Of a stretch of DNA of 64,000 nt, positions 34,579 to 44,033 are shown piece after piece. The translations under genes were made by a program, and so were the position numbers. Source of the DNA: Bacteroidales bacterium (GTDB taxonomy: Bacteria; Bacteroidota; Bacteroidia; Bacteroidales; Bacteroidaceae); assembly GCA_004556745.1 (NCBI GenBank), contig SFFY01000001.1, forward strand, positions 69,305-133,304, read 5' to 3'. The notes under the pieces were generated by a model that was not told the DNA's origin, ran no database searches, and was given only the letters and a program-made list of their open reading frames with translations. How positions within the stretch are numbered: the first letter of the stretch is position 1; each line of letters starts with the position of its first letter.

Positions 34579-35046
34579 ATGGAAAATATTGACGCATTGG
34601 ATTTGAAAATCCTCGGCATCATTTCGGTCAACGCCCGCATTCCGTTTAAGGACGTGGCAGCCGTGTGCGGCGTGTCCCGCGCCGCCATCCACCAGCGCGT
34701 GCAGCGCCTCATCGAGGCCGGCGTGATTACCGGCTCGGGCTATACGGTTTGCCCCAAGAGCATCGGCTACAGCACCTGCACCTACGTGGGCATCAAGCTC
34801 GAAAGAGGGTCGATGTACAAGCGCGTGGCAGCAGAACTGGACAAGATTCCCGAAATCGTGGAGTGCCACTTCACAACCGGCCCTTACACGATGCTCGTAA
34901 AGCTCTATTCGCGCGACAACGAGCACCTCATGGACCTGCTCAACAACCGCATTCAGGAAATATCGGGCGTAATCTCCACCGAGACGCTCATCTCGCTCGA
35001 GCAAAGCATCAGCAGGAGCGTGCCCGTGATGCAAAATGAAAAATAA
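34579..35046 (+). CDS. Lrp/AsnC family transcriptional regulator
   Basis: The 155-residue protein (start ATG 34579, MENIDALDLK; the ORF's upstream part lies within the promoter) has an N-terminal winged helix-turn-helix (LDLKILGIISVNARIPFKDV, then VSRAAIHQRVQRLIEAGVI). It ends with a RAM/AsnC effector-binding domain (IVECHFTTGPYTMLVKLYSRD). It probably responds to an amino acid and acts on nearby or own promoters; the target is unknown. A hairpin follows its stop, so it is likely transcribed separately from the downstream peptidase genes. Confidence 0.9.
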   Translation: MENIDALDLKILGIISVNARIPFKDVAAVCGVSRAAIHQRVQRLIEAGVITGSGYTVCPKSIGYSTCTYVGIKLERGSMYKRVAAELDKIPEIVECHFTTGPYTMLVKLYSRDNEHLMDLLNNRIQEISGVISTETLISLEQSISRSVPVMQNEK

Positions 35047-35070
35047 AACATTTGTGTAACAACCAAGTCG

Positions 35071-35115
35071 GACGAGTGGAGGCAGCGATGCCTCTGCTCG
35101 TTTGCTCGTTTTTGA
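35071..35115 (+). terminator. Hairpin/terminator after the Lrp gene
   Basis: ACGAG-GGAGGCA pairs with TGCCTC-CTCGT with small bulges, followed by a T-rich run (TTTGCTCGTTTTTG). It lies about 26 bases after the stop. Confidence 0.5.
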
Positions 35116-35124
35116 AAAATGAAT

Positions 35125-35188
35125 GTTTTCGGTAAGCCAAATGAGCAGAGTTCAAGCTCGCTTGAATACTCTGCCATGGCGAGAAAAC
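35125..35188 (+). repeat. 64-bp dispersed repeat, copy 1
   Basis: GTTTTCGGTAAGCCAAATGA through TCTGCCATGGCGAGAAAAC matches, in reverse complement and with about 75-80 percent identity by eye, 46620-46680. It has an internal inverted repeat (GAGCAGAGTTCAAG with CTTGAATACTCTGC). It lies just before the DUF4491 gene. Confidence 0.7.
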
Positions 35189-35199
35189 ATCTATAGAAT

Positions 35200-35484
35200 A
35201 TGAACATTGAAGGCCCGCTCATCGGGTTGGCAACGTTCCTGATTATCGGAGTGTTCCACCCCATCGTCATTAAGACGGAATATTATTTCGGCACGCGTCC
35301 CTGGTGGATTTTCCTGCTCCTCGGACTGGGCTGCATCGCCGGTGCGCTGTTTGTGGAAAGCACTTTGACGAGTGCCTTGCTCGGCGTTACCGGCTTCTCG
35401 TCGCTTTGGACCATCCTCGAACTCTTCGAGCAGAAGGAGCGCGTGAGGAAAGGGTGGTTCCCGAAACGGGAGAAGAAGAAGTAA
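35200..35484 (+). CDS. DUF4491 family small membrane protein
   Basis: The 94-residue protein has three hydrophobic segments (LIGLATFLIIGVFHPIVIK, WWIFLLLGLGCIAGALF, and the SALLGVTGFSSLWTILELFE helix) and a basic C-terminal tail ending REKKK. This matches the Bacteroidetes DUF4491 family, of unknown function. It ends 18 bases before the C26-M19 fusion gene and is likely to be co-transcribed with it. Confidence 0.8.
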   Translation: MNIEGPLIGLATFLIIGVFHPIVIKTEYYFGTRPWWIFLLLGLGCIAGALFVESTLTSALLGVTGFSSLWTILELFEQKERVRKGWFPKREKKK

Positions 35485-35502
35485 AAAAGAAAATTCAAAA
35501 TA

Positions 35503-37260
35503 ATGACCGCACCATTCGACGGCGCAGACTATCGCCGCGCCACAGACCATTTCCCAAATTTTGAAGCACGCCCGCTCATTGGCATTGCCGGCAACTTTGG
35601 CGACAAGGGCTGCGAGCTTGCCGAGGGCTACTACGAGAGCATCGTGGCGGCAGGCGGCGTGCCCGTGGTGCTACCGCCTACCATGACGCAACCCGAGCAG
35701 GCCATCAGCCTGCTCGAACGCCTCGATGGCATCTTGCTCTCGGGCGGCGCAGACCTTAACCCGCTCTACGTGGGCGAAGAGCCCGTGCCCGGCTTGGGCG
35801 GCATCAACGCCCGCCGCGACCGCTTCGAAATGTTTCTCATACGCCTTGCCCGCGACCGGCAGATACCCATGCTCGGCATTTGCCGGGGCATTCAGATGCT
35901 CGCCGCCGCGCTCGGCGGAAAGATGATCCAAGACTTGTCGTCCGCAAACATCGCACCGCTCATCAAGCATTCGCAGCAGGCAGAGCGCGGCGTGCCCACA
36001 CACACCGTGCAGGCTAAGGAAGGCTCGCTGGTGCGCCGGCTCTTGGGCGAAGAGTTTGCCGTCAATTCTTTCCACCATCAGGCGGTGGCCGACGCCGGTC
36101 CTTGCCTCACGGCAACGGCTTGGGCGAAGGACGGCGTGGTTGAGGCCGTGGAAAACGAAACGGGCAGCATCGTGGGCGTGCAGTGGCATCCGGAATGTTT
36201 CCTCGCCGCCGGCGATGAAAGCATGATGCCCCTCTTCCGCCACCTCACAGCGCAGGCGGAGGCGTTCCGCAAGGCAAAAGCCTTCCACCAAAGCAGCCTG
36301 ACGCTCGACTCGCACTGCGACACGCCGATGTTCTTCGACAAAGGCGTGCGCCTCGACCGCCGCGACCCGCAACTGCTGGTGGATTTTCATAAGATGACGG
36401 AAGGCCGCCTCGATGCCAGCATCATGGTGGCGTATATCCCGCAAGGCCCGCTCACGGACGAGGGGCGCGCCGACGCCACGCGCATGGCGGAACGGCTGCT
36501 CGGCGAACTCGAGGAGCGCGTGGGGCGCACAGGGGGCGTGGCTTTGGCACGCACGCCCTACGAACTGGCGGCCAACAAGCGGCGCGGCATTAAGTCGATT
36601 ATGCGTGGTATAGAAAACGGCTACGCCATAGGGCGCGACCTCAGTCTCATAGAGCATTTCCGCAAAATGGGCATCGTCTACATGACGCTCTGCCACAACG
36701 GCGACAACGACCTCTGCGACTCCGCACGCCGCTCGCAGCAGACGCACGGCGGACTGAGCGACTTTGGGCGCAAGGCGGTGCGCGAGATGAACCGCACGGG
36801 CATGATGGTCGACCTCTCGCACGCCGCAGAAACGTCGTTCTACGATGCGCTGCGCGAGAGCCGCGTGCCCATCGTATGCTCCCACTCCTCGTGCCGCGCC
36901 CTGTGCAATCACCCGCGCAATCTCACGGACGACCAGTTGCGTGCCCTGGCAGAAAAGGGCGGCGTGGCGCAAATCACGTTCTACAACGGCTTTCTTGTTG
37001 AGGGCGATGCCGTGGCAAGCATCGACGACGCGGTACGGCATATCCTCCATGCCGTGAGTGTGGCAGGCATCGACCACGTGGGAATCGGCACAGACTTCGA
37101 CGGCGACGGCGGCGTGCGCAGCCTGGACTCGGCATCGAGTCTGATAAAACTCACCGAGGCGCTCCAAGCAGAAGGCATCGACCACGAAGATCTCGAAAAG
37201 ATATGGGGCGGAAACTTCCTTCGCGTGATGCGACAGGCACAAGCGGCAGCCGAAGAATAA
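35503..37260 (+). CDS. Fusion of gamma-glutamyl hydrolase (peptidase C26) and membrane-dipeptidase-type (M19) domains
   Basis: The 585-residue protein combines two hydrolases. Residues about 25-245 form a class I glutamine-amidotransferase-like C26 domain, with the nucleophile in GICRGIQMLAAALGG and the His/Glu in QWHPECF. Residues about 265-585 form an M19 dipeptidase with DSHCDTPMFF (zinc HxD), HNGDNDLCDS, VDLSHAAETSFYDAL, VCSHSSCRALCNHPRN and VGIGTDFDGDGG. All metal ligands are visible. It has no signal peptide and is probably cytosolic. One chain could remove gamma-glutamyl groups and then split the dipeptide, as for glutathione or muropeptide-derived peptides; this pairing is an inference. 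Confidence 0.87.
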   Translation: MTAPFDGADYRRATDHFPNFEARPLIGIAGNFGDKGCELAEGYYESIVAAGGVPVVLPPTMTQPEQAISLLERLDGILLSGGADLNPLYVGEEPVPGLGGINARRDRFEMFLIRLARDRQIPMLGICRGIQMLAAALGGKMIQDLSSANIAPLIKHSQQAERGVPTHTVQAKEGSLVRRLLGEEFAVNSFHHQAVADAGPCLTATAWAKDGVVEAVENETGSIVGVQWHPECFLAAGDESMMPLFRHLTAQAEAFRKAKAFHQSSLTLDSHCDTPMFFDKGVRLDRRDPQLLVDFHKMTEGRLDASIMVAYIPQGPLTDEGRADATRMAERLLGELEERVGRTGGVALARTPYELAANKRRGIKSIMRGIENGYAIGRDLSLIEHFRKMGIVYMTLCHNGDNDLCDSARRSQQTHGGLSDFGRKAVREMNRTGMMVDLSHAAETSFYDALRESRVPIVCSHSSCRALCNHPRNLTDDQLRALAEKGGVAQITFYNGFLVEGDAVASIDDAVRHILHAVSVAGIDHVGIGTDFDGDGGVRSLDSASSLIKLTEALQAEGIDHEDLEKIWGGNFLRVMRQAQAAAEE

Positions 37261-37322
37261 AGCCACTATCTACATAATAGGCTCTATAATCTTTATAAAT
37301 AATCTATCCCTTTATCAATCTC

Positions 37323-38333
37323 ATGTCACTGAATAACTTTCTCCCCGCTTGCGCCCTCATGGCGGCAAGCCTCTTCATAAGCAGCTGCAAAAACGCGGGC
37401 AGCTCGCAAGCCACGGCGACCGACCCCATCGACTCGGCGCGCATCACCAGCGTGCGCTTCATGGCCGACTCGGCCTTTGCCTCCATCAAGGCACAATGCG
37501 ACTTCGGGCCGCGCGTTCCCAACTCGGAAGCCCATCGCCGCTGCGGCGACTACATCGCGGCAAGGTTTAAGGCCCTGGGGCTGGAGGTCACGGAACAACA
37601 AGCCAACCTTACGGCATGGGACGGCAACGTGCTCCAGACGCGCAACATTATCGCCGCCTATCGTCCCGACCTGACCGACCGCATCATCATCTGCACGCAC
37701 TGGGAAAGCCGTCCGTGGGCCGATGCCGACCCCGACAGCACGCGCCACCGCGAACCCGTGATGGCTGCCAACGACGGCGCGAGCGGTGTGGGCGTGATGC
37801 TTGAAGTGGCACGCCTTTTAGAGCAGCTCAATCCGCGCGTGGGCATTGACTTCATTTGCTTCGATTCCGAAGACTACGGTGCGCCTTATTGGGAAGAAGG
37901 ACCCGACGACGGCACGGACTGGTGCATGGGTTCGCGCTATTGGGCCAGCCACCCGCACCGCGAGGGCTACGCCGCACGCTATGGCATCTTGCTCGACATG
38001 GTGGGCGGCAAGGACGCCCGCTTCTGCTACGAAGGCGTTTCGCTGCGCTATGCCCGCGACATCGTGCTGCGCACCTGGGAAGCCGCCGCACTGGCAGGCG
38101 CAGACAAATATTTCTTGCAGCAGGAAGGCGGTTGGGCGCAGGACGACCATGTGCCGATGAACGAGATTGCCGGCATTCCCACCATTGACATCATTCCCTT
38201 TGTAGACGGGGCGCACAGCTTCGGCGCAACGTGGCACACCGTGCACGACACGCCCGAAAACATTTCCACCGAAACGCTCCAGGCCGTGGGGCAAACATTA
38301 GTGCAACTTATTTCTGAAGAAAATAACGAATAA
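37323..38333 (+). CDS. M28 family glutaminyl-peptide cyclotransferase-like lipoprotein
   Basis: The 336-residue protein has a lipoprotein signal (MAASLFISSC, Cys22). The mature part is an M28-type zinc hydrolase fold: CTHWESRPWADADP, ANDGASGVGVMLEVARLL, FDSEDYGAPYW, and a late DDHVPMNEIAG followed by DIIPF. The single-zinc site with Asp, Glu and His is compatible with glutaminyl cyclase (forming N-terminal pyroglutamate) or an aminopeptidase. Bacteroidetes homologues are usually annotated as glutaminyl cyclase. It ends 7 bases before sufE. Confidence 0.82.
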   Translation: MSLNNFLPACALMAASLFISSCKNAGSSQATATDPIDSARITSVRFMADSAFASIKAQCDFGPRVPNSEAHRRCGDYIAARFKALGLEVTEQQANLTAWDGNVLQTRNIIAAYRPDLTDRIIICTHWESRPWADADPDSTRHREPVMAANDGASGVGVMLEVARLLEQLNPRVGIDFICFDSEDYGAPYWEEGPDDGTDWCMGSRYWASHPHREGYAARYGILLDMVGGKDARFCYEGVSLRYARDIVLRTWEAAALAGADKYFLQQEGGWAQDDHVPMNEIAGIPTIDIIPFVDGAHSFGATWHTVHDTPENISTETLQAVGQTLVQLISEENNE

Positions 38334-38340
38334 GAATAAT

Positions 38341-38763
38341 ATGACCATCAACGAAATACAAGACGAGATTATCGAGGAGTTCGCAGAGTTCGACGACTGG
38401 ATGGATAAGTACCAGCTGCTCATCACTATGGGCGAGGAGCAAGAACCGCTGCCCGCCGCACTCAAAACGGAGCAGAACCTGATAGACGGTTGCCAGAGCC
38501 GCGTGTGGCTCGTGTGCGACGAACGCGAAGGAAAGTTGCAATTCCGCGCCGAGAGCGACGCGCTGATTGTGAAAGGCATCGTGTCGCTGCTTATCCGCGT
38601 AGTTACGGATCATACGCCGCAGGAAATCCTCGATGCCGACCTTTACTTCATTCCCCAAATCGGTTTGACAGAACACCTCAGCCCCACGCGCAGCAACGGC
38701 CTGCTGGCTATGGTGAAGCAAATCAGGATGTACGCCCTCGCATTTTCCCAATTAAGAAAGTAG
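38341..38763 (+). CDS. sufE: SufE family sulfur-acceptor protein
   Basis: SufE accepts persulfide sulfur from SufS for Fe-S cluster assembly. The 140-residue protein contains NLIDGCQSRVWL with the acceptor Cys in a loop, and the C-terminal helices (HTPQEILDADLYFIPQIGL to SNGLLAMVKQIRMYALA) of the fold. No sufBCD or sufS is nearby; the neighbours are the M28 lipoprotein and sbcD. Its TAG stop codon is formed by the first bases of a GGGCGT palindrome. Confidence 0.92.
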   Translation: MTINEIQDEIIEEFAEFDDWMDKYQLLITMGEEQEPLPAALKTEQNLIDGCQSRVWLVCDEREGKLQFRAESDALIVKGIVSLLIRVVTDHTPQEILDADLYFIPQIGLTEHLSPTRSNGLLAMVKQIRMYALAFSQLRK

Positions 38764-38786
38764 GGGCGTTTTGCAAAACGCCCGCC
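38761..38786. repeat. GGGCGTTTTGCAAAACGCCC palindrome overlapping the sufE stop
   Basis: TAGGGGCGTTTTGCAAAACGCCCGCC begins with the TAG stop of sufE. The element lies between sufE and sbcD and is followed by an octamer repeat. Confidence 0.9.
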
Positions 38787-38807
38787 GTGTGCGCCGAATG
38801 GCGTAAT

Positions 38808-38856
38808 CAAGTAAGCAATCTATCTCGTCTACTTGTTTACTTGTCTACTCGTAACT
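38808..38856. repeat. AGTARACR octamer repeat, mainly one arm
   Basis: CAAGTAAGCAATCTATCTCGTCTACTTGTTTACTTGTCTACTCGTAA contains the right-arm orientation with a short left remnant. It ends 21 bases before sbcD. Confidence 0.7.
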
Positions 38857-38877
38857 AATAACAAACGATAAGGGAAA

Positions 38878-40122
38878 ATGAAATTTATCCATACAGCCGA
38901 CTGGCATCTCGGCAACAAGTTCCACGGGCATGAGCGCACCGAGGAGCATCGGCATTTCCTGGACTGGCTGCTCGGCGTGCTTTGCCAGCAGCAGCCCGAT
39001 GCCCTGCTCATTGCGGGTGACATTTTCGACACCGCTAATCCCCCGGCTGCGGCCGAGCAGATGCTTTACGACTTTTTCGCTGAAGCCACGCGCCGCCTGC
39101 CCGGCCTGCAAATAGTGGCCATTGCAGGCAACCACGATTCCGCGCCGCGCCTCGAAGCTCCCGCCGCCCTGTTCAAACCACACAATATATATATAAGGGG
39201 CACGGTGCCGCGCACAGAGCACGACCAGCCCGACTTCGGACATTTTCTTCTGCCCCTTTCCACGCGCCACAATTCCGAAGCCGTGTGCGTGTGCTACGCG
39301 CTGCCCTTCTTGCGCTCGTGCGACTACCCCGCCGGTATGTCGGCAGCCGAGGGACTTTCCCTTTATTTCTCCAACATCCGCAAGCACCACCGCAAAAGCG
39401 ATTTTGCCGGCCTTCCTGCCATTGCGCTGGCTCATTTCTACGCCACGGGGGCAGAGATTTGCGCCGAGGAGCATTCCGAACGCCTCGTCGTGGGCGGTCA
39501 GGACTGCGTGCCGGCCGACGTTTTGGGCAAAGGCATCGCCTACGCCGCCTTGGGGCATATCCACAAGGCGCAGTCCGTGGGCGAGGGCGCGGCGTACTAT
39601 GCCGGCAGCCCCATTCCCCTTTCTTTTTCTGAAAAATATTATCGCCGGGGCGTGAACCTCGTGGAGATTTCCGCTGAAGGCGAAACGACCGTCACGTGCC
39701 TCGACTACACGCCCTTGCGTCAGGTGGTAACGATTCCTGCCAAGGGGCGTGCCGCCACGGTGTCGGAGGTGCTCGATGCCATCGCCGCCCTGCCCGATCG
39801 GCAAAACGGCAACGACGCTGCGGCATGGCCTTATCTGGAAATTAAGGTTGAGGAACGGCAGCCCGAACCGACCATCATGCACACCATCACCGAGGCGTTG
39901 CAAAGCAAGGCGGCGCACTTCTGCCGTATGCTGCGCCTGCAGCCCGAAAGCAACGTTGCCGCCGAAACCGAAAGCGAGGCCGCCCTCAGGGAAACGCTCG
40001 CCGACATCAAGCCCGAAGAGATGCTGCGCCGCACCTTTGCCAATCTTTACAAAAGCGACCTGCCCGATGCCCTGCTCGAGAGATTTCGCAAGGCGGAGGC
40101 AGAGGCACAGAAAACGCTTTGA
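38878..40122 (+). CDS. sbcD: Exonuclease SbcCD, D subunit
   Basis: SbcD is the Mre11-type nuclease of the SbcCD complex, which cuts hairpins and double-strand ends. The 414-residue protein shows all five metallophosphoesterase motifs: TADWHLGN, GDIFDTANPP, GNHDS, ALAHFYATG and GHIHKAQ. A capping domain and C-terminal helix-rich part complete the protein. It is coupled to sbcC 12 bases downstream. Hairpin-forming repeats are numerous in this genome segment, so cleavage of extruded palindromes may matter here. Confidence 0.95.
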   Translation: MKFIHTADWHLGNKFHGHERTEEHRHFLDWLLGVLCQQQPDALLIAGDIFDTANPPAAAEQMLYDFFAEATRRLPGLQIVAIAGNHDSAPRLEAPAALFKPHNIYIRGTVPRTEHDQPDFGHFLLPLSTRHNSEAVCVCYALPFLRSCDYPAGMSAAEGLSLYFSNIRKHHRKSDFAGLPAIALAHFYATGAEICAEEHSERLVVGGQDCVPADVLGKGIAYAALGHIHKAQSVGEGAAYYAGSPIPLSFSEKYYRRGVNLVEISAEGETTVTCLDYTPLRQVVTIPAKGRAATVSEVLDAIAALPDRQNGNDAAAWPYLEIKVEERQPEPTIMHTITEALQSKAAHFCRMLRLQPESNVAAETESEAALRETLADIKPEEMLRRTFANLYKSDLPDALLERFRKAEAEAQKTL

Positions 40123-40134
40123 CTATTCTGAAAG

Positions 40135-43100
40135 ATGAATATTGAAAAAATCATCATAGAAAACCTCGCCTCTATTTCCGGCGAGCAAACCATAGATTTC
40201 ACTGCCGAGCCGCTGCGCTCCGCCGGCCTTTTTGCCATTACGGGCGACACGGGAGCGGGCAAAAGCACCATACTCGATGCCATCTGCCTCGCGCTCTACA
40301 ACCGCGCCCCGCGTTTCGACGATGCCGAACGGATAAGGAAGGACGAACTCGAAACGAGCGACGACAAAGGGCAATCTATCCAGGCAGGCGATGTGCGCGG
40401 CATACTGCGGCGCGGACAGAAGCACGGCAGTGCCACCCTCATTTTCGCCACGCCCGACGGCGCGCGCTATGAGGCTCGCTGGTCGGTGCGCCTGAAACGC
40501 ACGGGCACCTACGACCGCGTGGAGCGTTCCCTGCGCCGCCTCTCGCCCAAAAAGCAAACGTTCGGCGAGCGTGAGATCGACGATGCCGTGCGCGATGCCG
40601 TGGGCTTGGACTACGCGCAGTTCACGCGCACTGTGCTGCTGGCGCAAAACAGTTTTGCCAATTTTCTCAAAGCCCGCCGCGACGACAAGTCGGCCTTGCT
40701 CGAAAAACTCACGGGCACCGATATCTACGGCCGCATCTCTAAAAAGGTTTACGAACTCAACGCCGAGGCGCAGGCCGACGTAGAGGCTCTGAAAAATAAG
40801 ATGGAGGGTATGCTCCACGACCGCCTCGAACCCGAAGAACTTGCCGAACTCGAAGAACGCCAAAGACTTTTGAATACCTTAATCGGGCAAACGGGGACGG
40901 CGTTGGAAAAGACTGCGCAGCAGCTGCAATGGTATGCCGACACGGCACTTGCCGAGCAGGAGGTGGCGCAGAAGGAGCAGGAGCGCGACCGCGCCCACAA
41001 GGAACTGGCGGCACTGCGCGGCGACGAACTGGAACTCTCGCGCTACGACGAACTCTCGCCCATTCAGCCCCTTTTCCAGGAAATCAGAATGAGGCAGGAC
41101 GACCTCGCCGCCATGCAGCAGCGCGAGGCGGAAAGCACCCGCAACCTCGCCGCCGCCAAGGAGTCGGCCGATGCCGCCGCCCGCCGTCTCGACACCGCCC
41201 GCGAGGCTACCGACGATGCGGAGCAGTTCCTCCGCATCCGCCAGCCGCTCATCAGCAGGGGCAATGCCCTTGCCGGCGAAATAAAAATGGCAGAGGCGCA
41301 GCTTGCCGACCTCAGGAAGCAAATGGAAAATAGCCAAGCCCTTGCCGGCGAAAAGCGCCAGCAGCGCGAGGCAAAGGAACAGACCCTCAAAGCGACGGAG
41401 CAGGAGAAGAACCTGCGGCAGAGCCACGTTCAGGAACTCGCCGTGCACCGCATGATGTTCGATAAGTTCGACTTGGTGAAAGACAAACTCACCATGCTCC
41501 AGGCCGAAACCGCCCGCAACAGCGAGCAGCACGCCAAGCACGCTGCCCTCGCCAGCCGCCAGCAGATGCTCAAAGGCCGCCTCGCAGCCGGCGAAAGCAA
41601 CTTGCAGGAAAGCCAGGCCAAGATGAACGCCCTGAAAAGCGAACTCCTCATTCACCGGCAGAGCAACCACGGGCACGACAGCACGGAACTGCAGCAGCGC
41701 GCCATAGAACTGAAAAACAAGCTCGGCGGACTGCAACGCGCCGAAAAGCTGTGGCGGCACATCGCCGACGGATATGCCGAAATAGAAGAGAAGAACGCGC
41801 TCATGCGCCGCATTGCCGCCGCCATACGCAACCAAAAGACTGAACTCGCCGCCGCCGCCCAAGAACTGGCTGCCGAAGAGAGTGCCTACGACCGCATCCG
41901 CACCGCCTACACCCTTAGCCAGACAGAAAACATCAAGCGGCTCCGCAAGCAGCTCGTAGAGGGCACGGCCTGTCCCGTGTGCGGCGCGACCCATCACCCT
42001 TACCACACCGAGACGGAGCGCGAACTGGGCGACCTGCTTTCCAGCCTCGAGCAGGAATACAACGCCCTCTCCGCCTCGCTGGCCGCCAAGCGCGGGCAGG
42101 TGGAAGAACTGCGCGGACGGCTCCTCTCGGAAGAGGTGCGCCTGCAAGCCGAGCAAGGATTTTTCAAGGAAAGGCAGAAACGCCTCGAGGCCGACCTGGA
42201 AGAATGGCATGCCTACGCCGCCATCGACCAGACCTTTGCCGATGCCTCGCAAACTGTGAACCACGAGGCACGCCTCACCACCATACGCCTCCTGGCAGAA
42301 GGCGCGGGACGCGAACTAAAAGAAGCCGAGAAAGACTTGGAGGCCTACAACTTCCACCAAAGCCACATCAACAGCCTCAACGAGCAAATAGCCGCGCTCG
42401 AGGCGCAAATGGCCGACAGCCGCCAGCAAATCGACAGCTGCCGCACGGAACTGAAAATCGCCGCCGCTGCCGCCGACGACCTTCAGGCGGCCATCTTCCT
42501 CTCCGACCGCTCCTGCGCCACGCTCTACGCCGACCTCGGCGACATGGTGACGCTCTCGGGCTGGTTTGCCGACTGGAAGAAGAGCCCCGACAATTTCCGC
42601 CTGCGCCTCTCTGCCCTCCACGGCGACTGGACCGACACCTGTGCCGCCCTCGAAGATGCCGCCCGCCGCGAGGCTGCCCTGCGCGACGAACTCAAGAATG
42701 CCCGCGAGAACGAGGCGGAAGCCCAGAAGCGGTGCGCCGACTGCCGCGAGCGCATCGGTGCGGCCTCCGAGCAGCTGCATGCCAAGCAGAGCGAGATGTT
42801 CCGCCTTTTTGGCGAGGCCACGCCTGAGAGCGAACTCGCAGCCCTCAATGCCCGCGTCGAGGAAGCACGCGCCGCAGAAGCCGCCGCCCGTAAGCAAAGC
42901 GAGGAAGCCCTAATGGGGCTGCAGGCTGCCGAGGCACGCCTGCGGGGACTTGCCGAAGAGCGCGACAAATGCCAGCAGACGCACCGCGAAAAGTCGCAGG
43001 CCCTCGACCTCTGGATAGCGCGGTTCAACACGGAGCACCCGCCCGTCACTTCCGACGAACTCGCCCGCCTCTTCACCGCCGAGACCGACCGCAAAGCCCT

Positions 43101-43893
43101 GCGCGAGCGCATCGCCGGTTGCCGAGGCCGCCTTGCCCTTGCCGGCCACCGCCTCGAAGAAGCCCGCGCCCGCCTCCTCGCCCTGCAAGCCGAGCCGTGG
43201 AAGCCGCGCGAAGACCAGCCCGACGAAAGCCGCGAGGCGCTCGCCGCCGCCAAGGGCGAAATGGAAGCCAAATTGGAAAGTTGCCGCGAGGAAAGCACCC
43301 TCATCCGCTCGCGCCTCCTCTCCCACCGCAACTGCGAGCAGCGTGCCGCCACCCTTTCCGCCGCCCTCGCTGAGGCGGAGGACAACGCCGCGCACTGGGC
43401 ACGCCTCAACCAACTCATCGGCAGCAGCGACGGCAAGCGTTTCCGCGAAACGGCGCAGGCTTACACCTTCCGCTTCCTCGTGGCGCAGGCCAACCATCAC
43501 CTCTCCGCCCTCTGCCCGCGCTATTCGCTGCAAACGCTCGGGGGCAGCCTCACGCCCATAGTCGTGGACCACTATATGTTCGATCGCCCGCGCTACGTGC
43601 ACTCCCTTTCGGGCGGCGAGACCTTCGTGGTGAGCCTTGCCCTCGCCCTTGCCCTCGCCTCCCTTTCGTCGGGTAACCTGCGCATCGGCAGCCTCTTCAT
43701 CGACGAGGGCTTCGGCAATCTCGACCGCGACTCACTCGACACCGTGATGGAAGCCCTTGCCAATCTCGAGCATTCCGAAGGCCGCAAGGTCGGCGTTATC
43801 AGCCACACCGAACAGATACGCGCTCAAATCACGCCACAAATCCGCCTCGTGCCGAAAGCCGCCGACGGCGCATCGGTCATCAAGGTAGAGTAG
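40135..43893 (+). CDS. sbcC: Exonuclease SbcCD, C subunit
   Basis: SbcC is the Rad50/SMC-type ATPase of SbcCD. The 1252-residue protein has Walker A GDTGAGKSTILDAI near residue 36, long coiled coils (about 180-590 and 640-1050, rich in EAARLEEA-type heptads) and the zinc hook CPVC near residue 611. The signature motif LSGGETFVVSLAL is near 1157, and Walker B LFIDEGFGNLDRDSL near 1186. It is longer than the E. coli protein (1048) because of the coiled coils. Its TAG stop is supplied by a GGGCGT palindrome, followed by a terminator. Confidence 0.95.
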   Translation: MNIEKIIIENLASISGEQTIDFTAEPLRSAGLFAITGDTGAGKSTILDAICLALYNRAPRFDDAERIRKDELETSDDKGQSIQAGDVRGILRRGQKHGSATLIFATPDGARYEARWSVRLKRTGTYDRVERSLRRLSPKKQTFGEREIDDAVRDAVGLDYAQFTRTVLLAQNSFANFLKARRDDKSALLEKLTGTDIYGRISKKVYELNAEAQADVEALKNKMEGMLHDRLEPEELAELEERQRLLNTLIGQTGTALEKTAQQLQWYADTALAEQEVAQKEQERDRAHKELAALRGDELELSRYDELSPIQPLFQEIRMRQDDLAAMQQREAESTRNLAAAKESADAAARRLDTAREATDDAEQFLRIRQPLISRGNALAGEIKMAEAQLADLRKQMENSQALAGEKRQQREAKEQTLKATEQEKNLRQSHVQELAVHRMMFDKFDLVKDKLTMLQAETARNSEQHAKHAALASRQQMLKGRLAAGESNLQESQAKMNALKSELLIHRQSNHGHDSTELQQRAIELKNKLGGLQRAEKLWRHIADGYAEIEEKNALMRRIAAAIRNQKTELAAAAQELAAEESAYDRIRTAYTLSQTENIKRLRKQLVEGTACPVCGATHHPYHTETERELGDLLSSLEQEYNALSASLAAKRGQVEELRGRLLSEEVRLQAEQGFFKERQKRLEADLEEWHAYAAIDQTFADASQTVNHEARLTTIRLLAEGAGRELKEAEKDLEAYNFHQSHINSLNEQIAALEAQMADSRQQIDSCRTELKIAAAAADDLQAAIFLSDRSCATLYADLGDMVTLSGWFADWKKSPDNFRLRLSALHGDWTDTCAALEDAARREAALRDELKNARENEAEAQKRCADCRERIGAASEQLHAKQSEMFRLFGEATPESELAALNARVEEARAAEAAARKQSEEALMGLQAAEARLRGLAEERDKCQQTHREKSQALDLWIARFNTEHPPVTSDELARLFTAETDRKALRERIAGCRGRLALAGHRLEEARARLLALQAEPWKPREDQPDESREALAAAKGEMEAKLESCREESTLIRSRLLSHRNCEQRAATLSAALAEAEDNAAHWARLNQLIGSSDGKRFRETAQAYTFRFLVAQANHHLSALCPRYSLQTLGGSLTPIVVDHYMFDRPRYVHSLSGGETFVVSLALALALASLSSGNLRIGSLFIDEGFGNLDRDSLDTVMEALANLEHSEGRKVGVISHTEQIRAQITPQIRLVPKAADGASVIKVE

Positions 43894-43916
43894 GGGCGTT
43901 CTGCAGAACGCCCGCC
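43891..43916. repeat. GGGCGTTCTGCAGAACGCCC palindrome overlapping the sbcC stop
   Basis: TAGGGGCGTTCTGCAGAACGCCCGCC begins with the TAG stop codon of sbcC, the same arrangement as at sufE and the SRPBCC gene. Confidence 0.9.
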
Positions 43917-43958
43917 CCGCCCGTTTTGCGCGCAATATTTAAATAGTTCGCCCCCGAC

Positions 43959-44001
43959 AAAAGATTGCCTACCCCGCGATGGCGTAGGCAATCTTTTTTT
44001 T
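43959..44001 (+). terminator. Rho-independent terminator after sbcC
   Basis: AAAGATTGCCTAC pairs with GTAGGCAATCTTT around a loop of about 12 bases and is followed by eight T residues. Confidence 0.88.
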
Positions 44002-44033
44002 GTGTCTGCCCCGTGCATAGTCGTCTTATAGCC

